In this document: positions 6,635 through 12,291 of the stretch, in pieces | How positions within the stretch are numbered: position 1 is the first letter of the stretch | Layout: each line of letters begins with the position of its first letter | Assembly (NCBI GenBank): GCA_947564495.1 | Contig: CANOCD010000012.1 | Location: forward strand, 1-12,291 | Source: an uncultured Angelakisella sp. | Lineage (GTDB): Bacteria; Bacillota; Clostridia; Oscillospirales; Ruminococcaceae | Reading direction: 5' to 3' | Length of the DNA stretch: 12,291 bases | Notes under the pieces: generated by a model | Databases searched by the model: none | The model's input: only the letters and a program-made list of their open reading frames with translations | Told to the model about the DNA's origin: nothing | Position numbers and translations under genes: made by a program

Positions 6635-8584
6635 TCACCCCTCCGGCAGCACATTCCGCCTCAAACTGGTGTAAGCCAGCAGAATATAAATCCCGTAGAT
6701 GAAGAAGAACACCGCCACCGAAGTGACCAGGATCACCCACGGGCTGGAAGCCCCCACCATCACCCCGGGCTCGGGCAGCCGGGCCAGATGAAGAATAAAC
6801 GGTACCCCGATGAGCAGGGGCGGCAGAGCCGGCAGAGCGTAGTACACAGCGAACTGGACCCCCAAAGCCCGGGCCATCTCCCGGCGGACCATACCCAGCT
6901 TTTGCAGAAGGGCGAACTGCTTCCTGTACCGCTCCACCTCACTGAGCTGCTGGATGGTAAGAATGGTGGCTGCGGTCATGGTGAGAGCCAACGCCAGGTA
7001 GTAGAGGGGAAAAACACAGAGGGCGGTCTGGGAAGCCACCTCCGCCTCCGCCTGGGCCTTGGTGGTGATGGTGTCCCCAAGACCGGTGCCCTCCCAGATC
7101 TTGTCCATCACCACGGTGAGGTTGTAGAAGTCCTCAAAGGGGACCGGCTCCCTGGTCTTGGCGGCGTAGGCCGTGTGGTTGACAGCCAGCCCCTCCGCCG
7201 CCTCATCGGGGACCACCAGGATGTACCCCCGGCCGTTCTCTCCCTCGCTTTGGGAGAGATGCTCGGCGTGGACGCCCCCCGGCCGGAGGGTGAGGTCCCC
7301 CAGGGTGACGGGCTGGTCATAGGCTTTCAGAATGTCCTCCAGGTAGCCCATACAGTGGAGAAGGTACTGCCCCTCCCCCAGCTCCACCGGGGGATACCCG
7401 GCGACGGACCGCAGGGCGGCGTAGTCGCTCCACCGGAGGACCGGGTCCCGGTCGAAGTTGAAATAGTGGTAGACCGTCTTGGATTCCAGGTAGTCCCGGA
7501 CCCTGTGGTCCTCGGCAAGATATACCTGGTAGGATACCGACTCCTCCACCGGGATGTGGTCCCGGATGTAGTCCTGATAGAGGCTGTAGTCCCGGTCCTT
7601 CCCCTCCATGCCCAGGTAGAGGTCGAAGCAGGCGGTGTCCGACGCCCGGCCCAGGAACAGCCCCCGGAACACCAGCCCCGTCCCTTCGGAGATGAGGGTG
7701 GCGGTGAAGATCATGGCCAGGGCGGCCATGAGGGCCCCCATGGTGGCCAGCTTGGCGGTGAGGGTCCGGAACACCAGGAGGTTCTGCCCCCGGTACTTCC
7801 GGGCGGGACGGCGGTCGAAGAAGGCGGGCACCCCCGAGGCGAAGCTGAGGAAGAAGGCGAACAGGGCCACGATGAGGCACCCCGCCCCGGCGGTGGCCAC
7901 GGGGAGGCTGGAGACCATGAGGAGGGCCGTCCCCAGGATGCCCAGGAGAATGGACCCGGTAAAGATCCAGACCCGGCCCTTCCCGGTGCGGATCACCGCC
8001 CCCTCGTTCTGCCGGTCGGAGTAGATCAGGTCGTGGATGTTGGCCCTGCGGATGTACCTGCGGCTCCGGCCCAGGGCCCGGAGGTAGATGAGGCCGAAGC
8101 AGGCCGCTGTCAGCAGGACGGCGGGGAGGGAGAATCCAAGGGCCAGGCGGTAGGTCTGGCCAAAGAGGGCGAAGGTCATGGCCCGGAGCATTTGGTAGAG
8201 AAGTCCCCCCAGGGCGACGCCCAGGCCCAGGGCGCAGCCCCCCACGGCCAGGTTCTCCAGGAAGAAAAGCCGGGCCACCTGGCCGCTCTCCAATCCCACC
8301 AGGAGATAGAGGCCCAGCTCCCGCCCCCGGCGGCGGAGCATGAACCGGGTGGCGTAGGCCACCAGCCAGCCAAAAACGCAGACCACCACGACGTCCGCCA
8401 GGGCTACCATCACCGGCAGCATGGAAAGGCCGGTGGAGAGGGTGGCGATCTCCCGGGAAAAGACCAGGGCGTTGAAGGAGTAGAGGAGGGCGGCGGCCAT
8501 CACCACCGTGACGAAGTACACCAGGTAATCTTTGGCCTGGCGCTTGGCGTTACGCAGGGAGAGCTTAGATAACGTCACTGACAT
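6635..8584 (-). CDS. BceB-type ABC transporter permease (FtsX family)
   Basis: A 649-aa membrane permease of a peptide-antibiotic resistance and sensing transporter. Hydrophobic segments are visible at about 19-42, 55-79, 110-135, 148-170, 205-225, 230-252 and 275-300. A polar domain of about 215 residues (301-515) follows, then segments at 520-545, 578-600 and 612-640. Ten segments with one large extracellular domain between the seventh and eighth is the BceB layout. In that family the domain and membrane part bind lipid-linked cell-wall intermediates or peptides such as bacitracin; the ligand here is unknown. The start overlaps the ATPase gene by 20 bp, a sign of coupled translation. The ATG at 8584 has a G-rich tract only 2 bases upstream; a GTG two codons later has better spacing and is an alternative. 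A longer upstream frame inside the ATPase gene is rejected. Confidence 0.9.
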   Translation of the reverse strand: MSVTLSKLSLRNAKRQAKDYLVYFVTVVMAAALLYSFNALVFSREIATLSTGLSMLPVMVALADVVVVCVFGWLVAYATRFMLRRRGRELGLYLLVGLESGQVARLFFLENLAVGGCALGLGVALGGLLYQMLRAMTFALFGQTYRLALGFSLPAVLLTAACFGLIYLRALGRSRRYIRRANIHDLIYSDRQNEGAVIRTGKGRVWIFTGSILLGILGTALLMVSSLPVATAGAGCLIVALFAFFLSFASGVPAFFDRRPARKYRGQNLLVFRTLTAKLATMGALMAALAMIFTATLISEGTGLVFRGLFLGRASDTACFDLYLGMEGKDRDYSLYQDYIRDHIPVEESVSYQVYLAEDHRVRDYLESKTVYHYFNFDRDPVLRWSDYAALRSVAGYPPVELGEGQYLLHCMGYLEDILKAYDQPVTLGDLTLRPGGVHAEHLSQSEGENGRGYILVVPDEAAEGLAVNHTAYAAKTREPVPFEDFYNLTVVMDKIWEGTGLGDTITTKAQAEAEVASQTALCVFPLYYLALALTMTAATILTIQQLSEVERYRKQFALLQKLGMVRREMARALGVQFAVYYALPALPPLLIGVPFILHLARLPEPGVMVGASSPWVILVTSVAVFFFIYGIYILLAYTSLRRNVLPEG

Positions 8585-9323
8585 CACCCCCCAGCGCCGC
8601 CAGCACGTCCAAGATCTCGTGGTAAAAGACAGGCCGCCCCCGATCCCCTCGGAACAGCTCGTTAAAGACCCGGCCATCTTTGAGGAACAGCACCCGCCCG
8701 GCATAGCTGGCGCTGTAGGCGTCGTGGGTGACCATCAAAATGGTGGCCCCCGGGTCCCGGTTCACGGCGGTCATCAGTTCCAGCAGGTTCTTGGATGCTT
8801 TGGAATCCAACGCCCCGGTGGGCTCGTCGGCCAGGAGGAGGGACTGCCCCGCCACCATGGCCCGGGCGCAGGCGGCCCGCTGCTTCTGCCCCCCGGAGAC
8901 CTGGTAGGGGAATTTTTCCAGAATGTCGATGATGCCCAGCTTCCGGGCCATCTCCCGGACCCGGCCCTGGACCTCCCCCGGGTCCCGGTGGTTCAGGGCC
9001 AGGGCCAGGCCGATGTTCTCCTCGATAGTGAGGGTGTCCAGGAGGTTGAAGTCCTGAAAGACGAAGCCCAGCCGCTCCCGGCGGAACCGGGCCAGCTCGG
9101 CCTCGGAGAGCTCGTCCACCCGGACCCCGTCCAGGAGGATGCTCCCGGCGCTCACCCGGTCGATGGTGGAGACGCAGTTGAGAAGGGTGGTCTTGCCCGA
9201 CCCGGAAGCCCCCATGATGGCCAGGAACTCCCCATCCTTCACCTGAAAGCTCACCCGGTCCAGGGCCTTGGTGACGTTGTTCTTGCTCCCGTAGTATTTT
9301 TCGATGTTCTGTACCTGTAACAT
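8565..9323 (-). CDS. BceA-type ABC transporter ATP-binding protein
   Basis: A 252-aa cytoplasmic ATPase that powers the neighbouring permease. Motifs are complete: Walker A GASGSGKTT (38-46), Q-loop Q90, signature VSGGQKQ (142-148), Walker B LLLADE (162-167) and H-loop H200. It resembles the MacB/LolD/BceA class, which pairs with FtsX-type permeases. The ribosome site AAAGGAGGT (9331-9339, minus strand) is a full anti-SD match with 8 bases to the ATG, the strongest in the window. A 78-bp gap after the kinase gene holds a separate promoter and operator, so transporter genes can be raised above the regulator genes. The 3' end overlaps the permease start. Confidence 0.93.
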   Translation of the reverse strand: MLQVQNIEKYYGSKNNVTKALDRVSFQVKDGEFLAIMGASGSGKTTLLNCVSTIDRVSAGSILLDGVRVDELSEAELARFRRERLGFVFQDFNLLDTLTIEENIGLALALNHRDPGEVQGRVREMARKLGIIDILEKFPYQVSGGQKQRAACARAMVAGQSLLLADEPTGALDSKASKNLLELMTAVNRDPGATILMVTHDAYSASYAGRVLFLKDGRVFNELFRGDRGRPVFYHEILDVLAALGGDVSDVI

Positions 9324-9351
9324 TGCGGCGACCTCCTTTGTCTGTGGCTCT

Positions 9352-9357
9352 ATGATA
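9352..9357 (-). promoter_or_regulatory. Candidate -10 box for the transporter genes
   Basis: TATCAT on the minus strand (five of six matches to TATAAT), directly preceded by TG, puts the start near 9346 and gives a short leader of about 22 bases. No good -35 stands at the proper distance. The nearest TTG-like hexamer, TTGGAT at 9380-9385, is 22 bases away. A weak -35 fits a promoter that depends on an activator bound upstream. Confidence 0.45.
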
Positions 9358-9399
9358 CACCAAAAACAAAGGCCCTTGTATCCAAGTCGGTTTCATTTT

Positions 9400-9417
9400 C
9401 CTTACAGTTCCGTAAGG
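9400..9417. promoter_or_regulatory. BceR-like operator upstream of the transporter genes
   Basis: CCTTACAGTTCCGTAAGG is an inverted repeat with 6-bp arms and a 6-base centre. It contains TTACA-N4-CGTAA, one base away from the TNACA-N4-TGTAA consensus known for BceR of Bacillus subtilis. It covers the last codons of the kinase gene and is centred about 63 bases upstream of the predicted start, a usual place for an activator. Binding by the regulator encoded upstream is inference. Confidence 0.6.
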
Positions 9418-10412
9418 TCCTCCCGGGACGGAAAAGTGAGGGTGACGGTGGTCCCCTCCCCCTCCTCCGAGGCGATGGACAGGCCCAGTTCCAGAAAACC
9501 GGCCAGCTTTTTGCAGAGGTAGAGGCCCATCCCGGTGGAACTCCCCCGGGTCCTGCCGTTGCTGCCGGTGAAGCCCCGGTCAAAGACCCGGGACAGCTCC
9601 CAGGCGGGGATGCCCATGCCGTTGTCCCGGATGATGAGCTGGGTCTGTTTCCCCAGGGGCCGGGCCGTCAGGGTGATGACCGGCTCCTCCCTCCGGTACC
9701 GGGCGGAGTTTTGGAGCAGCTGGCCCAGGAGGAAGGCGGCCCACTTCTCGTCGGTGTAGACGGGGCGGTCCAGCCCCTGGGTCTCCACCCGGACCCCCTG
9801 CTGGATGAGAAGGGAGCGGTGGGTCTCGATGGCCCGGGCGGCGATCTCCCCCAGGTCCACCTGGCGGAGGAGGCAGTCCCGCTCCGGGCTTTGGGCCCGG
9901 GCGTAGAAAAGGGCCCGCTCGATGTGGGCCTCGATCTGGGAGAGCTCCGCCAGGAGCTTCCGCCGGGTCTCCCCGTCCAGCTCCCGGCAGATGAGCCGGG
10001 CGGCGGTGACAGGGGTCTTGACCTCGTGGACCCAGCGTTCCACATACTCCCGGTATTCCCCCTGGGAGGCCCGGGCGTCGGAGACCGCCCCGGCCATGGC
10101 CCGCCCCGCCCGGCGGCAGAGGTCAAAGAGCCGCCGCTCGTAGAGGTCCCCGGGGGCCGGGGCGCACTCGGCAAAGAGGTACTTCTGGTCCAGCCCCTCC
10201 AGGACGGCCTCCAGCTCCCGGAGCCTGTTCCGCTGGCGGAGGAAGTCGGCGGTCTGGACCCCCAGAAAGACCAGGAGCAGGGGGATACCCAGGAGGGCCA
10301 GCACCCCGGGTTGGGTCCCGGTGGCCAGAAGGAAGGCTCCCCCCAGAAGGAGGCAGAGGAGCAGGAGGGCCACCCGCCCCAGGCGGTCGGAGAGAAATTC
10401 CCGGAAGGTCAT
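9402..10412 (-). CDS. BceS-type intramembrane-sensing histidine kinase
   Basis: A 336-aa sensor kinase. Two close hydrophobic helices at about 13-32 and 36-53 are joined by only a few residues, so there is almost no extracellular sensor. This is the mark of intramembrane-sensing kinases, which read the state of a partner ABC transporter. The dimerisation segment is REYVERWVHEVKTPV with H129 as phospho-acceptor. The catalytic domain shows N-box QLLQNSARYR (231-240, N235), G1 DNGMGIP (263-269) and G2 TGMGLYL (293-299). Its ATG overlaps the regulator's TGA by four bases (ATGA), so the two are translationally coupled. Its last codons lie inside the predicted operator. Confidence 0.92.
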   Translation of the reverse strand: MTFREFLSDRLGRVALLLLCLLLGGAFLLATGTQPGVLALLGIPLLLVFLGVQTADFLRQRNRLRELEAVLEGLDQKYLFAECAPAPGDLYERRLFDLCRRAGRAMAGAVSDARASQGEYREYVERWVHEVKTPVTAARLICRELDGETRRKLLAELSQIEAHIERALFYARAQSPERDCLLRQVDLGEIAARAIETHRSLLIQQGVRVETQGLDRPVYTDEKWAAFLLGQLLQNSARYRREEPVITLTARPLGKQTQLIIRDNGMGIPAWELSRVFDRGFTGSNGRTRGSSTGMGLYLCKKLAGFLELGLSIASEEGEGTTVTLTFPSREDLTEL

Positions 10413-11077
10413 AGCTGATACCCCATTCCCCGGCGGGTCTTGATGGCGCCGGCCAGCCCCAGCTCAGCCAGTTTTCCCCGCAGCCGGGTCATATTGACGC
10501 TGAGGGTGTTGTCGTCGATGTAGATCTGGCTGTCCCAGAGAGTCTCCACAAGGTCGGCCCGGGAGACGATCTTCCCGGCCCGCTCCATGAGGCAGGCCAG
10601 GATCTGGTGTTCGTTCCGGGTCAGCTGGGCGGTCCGCCCGTTGGCCGAGACTGTCCCCTTGGTCAGGCTGAGGCGCAGCCCCCCGGCCTCCAGGGTGTCC
10701 GCTGGTTCGCTTCCCCCGCCCCTTCGGCGGAGGACGGCTTTGATCCGGGCCAGGAGGACCGGGATGCTGTAGGGCTTGGTGATGTAGTCGTCGCCCCCCA
10801 GGCTCAGGGCCCGGACCTCGTCCAGGCCGGAGTCCCGGCTGGTGACGAAGATCACCGGGGCGGGGGTGACCTTCCGCAAGGCGGCGCAGAGGGAGAAGCC
10901 GTCCCGCCCGGGGAGCCCGATGTCCAGGAGGACGAGGTCGGGGCGGGCGTCGGCGGCTTGGGTCGGGACGTCGGTGAAGTCGGTGACGGGGAGGGGGGCG
11001 TAGCCTTCGTTTTCCAGCAGGAGGGCCAGCTCCTCCCGGATGGCGGGGTCGTCCTCTATGATCAGGATCTTTTCCAT
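10409..11077 (-). CDS. BceR-type OmpR/PhoB-family response regulator
   Basis: A 222-aa two-component regulator. The receiver domain (1-117) has the acidic pair D9/D10, phospho-acceptor D52, T79 and K101. The winged-helix DNA-binding domain (130-222) ends in the usual RRGMGYQL. Length and motifs are complete. It is expected to be phosphorylated by the adjacent kinase and to activate the transporter genes, probably through the palindrome at 9400-9417. The frame is open upstream to 11146, but that start overlaps the predicted promoter. The ATG at 11077 has AAGGAG 9 bases upstream and begins the family-typical MEKILIIEDD. First gene of the operon. Confidence 0.93.
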   Translation of the reverse strand: MEKILIIEDDPAIREELALLLENEGYAPLPVTDFTDVPTQAADARPDLVLLDIGLPGRDGFSLCAALRKVTPAPVIFVTSRDSGLDEVRALSLGGDDYITKPYSIPVLLARIKAVLRRRGGGSEPADTLEAGGLRLSLTKGTVSANGRTAQLTRNEHQILACLMERAGKIVSRADLVETLWDSQIYIDDNTLSVNMTRLRGKLAELGLAGAIKTRRGMGYQL

Positions 11078-11116
11078 GGCGGGGGGCTCCTTCTTTTTGG
11101 GATGTGGTGTGGGTAT

Positions 11117-11146
11117 ATTGTACGACTTTTTGGGGGGCGGGCGCAA
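11117..11146 (-). promoter_or_regulatory. Promoter of the two-component operon
   Basis: On the minus strand TACAAT (11117-11122, five of six) follows a poor -35-like TTGCGC (11141-11146) with an 18-base spacer. A start near 11110 gives a leader of about 33 bases before the regulator ATG. Confidence 0.5.
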
Positions 11147-11147
11147 G

Positions 11148-11165
11148 GGCTTTAAGTTGAAAGCC
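11148..11165. promoter_or_regulatory. Dyad next to the regulator promoter
   Basis: GGCTTT-AAGTTG-AAAGCC is a perfect 6-bp inverted repeat with a 6-base centre, placed immediately upstream of the -35-like hexamer. It could bind an activator or the response regulator itself, but its sequence does not resemble the 9400-9417 site. The remaining bases 11166-11265, up to repeat copy 3, show nothing I can support. Confidence 0.35.
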
Positions 11166-11265
11166 GCCTTTCTCTTTGTTTCTTGTGGTTCCGAAAACCT
11201 TGGTGAAAAACCGGGGAGGGGGTATTCTCCATCGTGGCATGGCGGTGAGTGCCTCTGTTATCCCA

Positions 11266-11645
11266 GGTCCGTCCGTTCCGGATTCGGCCCCAGCCGGGGC
11301 CTGTCCGGAAGGGCAGCGCCTACAGGGCGCCAGCGAGGGGCGCTCCTGCGGCTGGGTGCGGGTGCAGTCTCGTTACCGGCCGCAGGTTGTCACTTCGAGA
11401 AAACAAAACCGGGGAAGGGTAACTTGCGGCCCTTCCCCGGCTTTGCTATTTTTTGTGCGGCCTGGTTTTATAGATTTGCGGCCTTGGTTCGGCGGCCCGG
11501 CCCATACGACCTACAGACCGCCACCGCCTAGGGGCATTTCGCCCGCTGCGGCGGGCGACCAGGGCGTCGCCCTGGACCTACCGCCCTTTGAAAAGGGCGG
11601 CCCTAAACTTTGCCTGTCTCGATTTTTACCTTGCGGTCGGCCTTA
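11266..11645 (+). repeat. Structured dispersed repeat, copy 3
   Basis: A 380-bp copy, nearly identical to copy 2 over most of its length. The hairpin series is complete: TCCGGA-bounded GGCCCC/GGGGCC; GCGCC-TACAG-GGCGC; CCTGCGGCTGG/CCGGCCGCAGG; the terminator hairpin (11404-11454); CGCCCGC/GCGGGCG (11540-11557); CCAGGGC/GCCCTGG (11559-11575); and CCGCCCTT/AAGGGCGG (11581-11600). The tail ends in GCCTTAC, and its TTA (11643-11645) is the complement of the SPFH-gene stop codon, as in copy 1 with hydA. Open frames of 163 and 204 codons cross it without ribosome sites. Confidence 0.85.
11404..11454. terminator. Two-way terminator hairpin in repeat copy 3
   Basis: CAAAACCGGGGAAGGG (11404-11419) pairs with CCCTTCCCCGGCTTTG (11430-11445) with one A-C mismatch and a 10-base loop. 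It is followed on the plus strand by CTATTTTTT. It lies about 190 bases past the SPFH-gene stop and probably separates that transcript from the two-component operon. Confidence 0.7.
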
Positions 11646-12291
11646 CTCCTGCCCCCCATTGATCGACACAAACGGGTTCACGCTGTCCCCCATCACCTGG
11701 GGATACTTCCCGTCCCATTTCTGCACCCGCTGCAACTCAATGTACTCCGGGCTCTGCTGTAACTGCTTCTGGATCGCCTCGATGGCATAAGCCTCGGCGT
11801 CCGCCCGGATCTTCTGGCTCTCCGCCTCCGCCTGGGCCTCGATCACCGTCTGCCTCGCCAGCTCCTCCTTCTCCTTGGTCTTGTTCTGCATTTTGAGGGC
11901 CTCCTGCTCGGCCACCACCTTGGCCCGGATCGCCTCCTCGAACCCGTCCTCAAAGTCCAGGTTCTCAATGGCAAAGGACACCACGATGATCCCGCTCTGC
12001 CCCAGGCTCTCCCGCAGCTTCTCCTCGATGCTCTCCTGGACCACCGTCCGGTTCTGCACCAGGTCCTCCGCCTTGTACTGCCCGATCTCGTTCTTCACGA
12101 TGGACTGCATCTGGGGGATGAGCAGCTTGGATTCCACGTTGCCGATGCCGATGTTCCGGATGATATTGGAAAGCTCCGACCGGTCATAAACGTAGTTCAG
12201 CTTGGTCTGGATGCCCTCCACCGTCTGGGTGTCCTTGGTGTAGGCGTTGGCGTCCATCTGGTACATCTGCTCCCGCACATCCACCTGGCGG
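11643..12291 (-). CDS. SPFH/prohibitin-family membrane protein (partial, 5' end missing)
   Basis: The last 215 or so codons of a gene that runs off the right edge. The frame is open to the final base, so the GTG at 12284 is not taken as the start. The visible part begins inside the SPFH (band 7) domain, with VDVREQ and then AYTKDTQTVEG. A helical segment follows, rich in Glu, Ala and Gln (EQEALKMQNKTKEKEELARQ onward), typical of the coiled coil of prohibitin, HflC and stomatin relatives. It ends in a short C-terminal tail with VNPFVSINGGQE. Such proteins form large ring-like membrane scaffolds and often modulate proteases or membrane domains; the specific role here is unknown. The stop codon lies at the very end of repeat copy 3. 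Confidence 0.85.
   Translation of the reverse strand, partial: RQVDVREQMYQMDANAYTKDTQTVEGIQTKLNYVYDRSELSNIIRNIGIGNVESKLLIPQMQSIVKNEIGQYKAEDLVQNRTVVQESIEEKLRESLGQSGIIVVSFAIENLDFEDGFEEAIRAKVVAEQEALKMQNKTKEKEELARQTVIEAQAEAESQKIRADAEAYAIEAIQKQLQQSPEYIELQRVQKWDGKYPQVMGDSVNPFVSINGGQE

Noticed and set aside
6788..8572. Plus-strand open frame of 594 codons opposite the permease
   Set aside because: Antisense shadow of a well-supported membrane protein gene; low-complexity composition rich in Gly, Glu, Val and Pro, with no recognisable domain.
8662..9396. 244-codon minus-strand frame overlapping the ABC ATPase gene
   Set aside because: Off-frame shadow rich in Gly, Pro and Arg; the true frame has all ATPase motifs.

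Overview
The window is about 12.3 kb of very GC-rich DNA carrying ten protein genes, all on the minus strand. They form two operons plus one gene cut by the right edge. The gene content fits a strictly anaerobic, fermentative Firmicute of the class Clostridia: a multisubunit NAD-linked [FeFe] hydrogenase, a Bce-type peptide-sensing system, and strong AGGAGG ribosome sites. My best guess is a gut Oscillospiraceae-type lineage. That placement is inference from gene content, GC and the style of the intergenic repeats; no rRNA or marker gene is present.

Layout, left to right. Bases 1-840 hold no credible gene and are packed with GC-rich palindromes: a pair of roughly 80-bp inverted repeat arms (132-218 and 308-384), then copy 1 of a long structured repeat (412-840). 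Bases 838-5892 are a five-gene operon read leftwards: hydC (NuoE-like), a GHKL ATPase, a small HndB-like [2Fe-2S] protein, hydB (NuoF-like) and hydA ([FeFe] hydrogenase). A good extended -10 promoter lies at 6052-6080. Repeat copy 2 (6221-6587) separates this operon from the next. Bases 6635-11077 are a four-gene operon read leftwards: response regulator, intramembrane-sensing histidine kinase, ABC ATPase and 10-TM FtsX-type permease with one large extracellular domain. This is the BceRSAB arrangement for sensing and resisting peptide antibiotics. A BceR-like operator sits just upstream of the ATPase gene. Repeat copy 3 (11266-11645) follows, then the 3' part of an SPFH/prohibitin-like membrane protein gene that runs off the right edge.

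How the genes work together. HydC, HydB and HydA form the electron path between NAD(H), ferredoxin and protons. HydB carries FMN and NAD sites and HydA the H-cluster. The GHKL ATPase and the HndB-like protein are the less understood partners. In the second operon the kinase and the transporter are expected to form one sensory complex, and the regulator to switch on the transporter genes through the 9400-9417 site.

The most unusual part is the repeat family. Three copies of a 370-430 bp element made of successive hairpins occur, one downstream of each of the three transcription units and in both orientations. Each carries a strong two-way terminator hairpin. In copies 1 and 3 the element's end coincides with the stop codon of the neighbouring convergent gene. 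All similarity statements here were made by eye.
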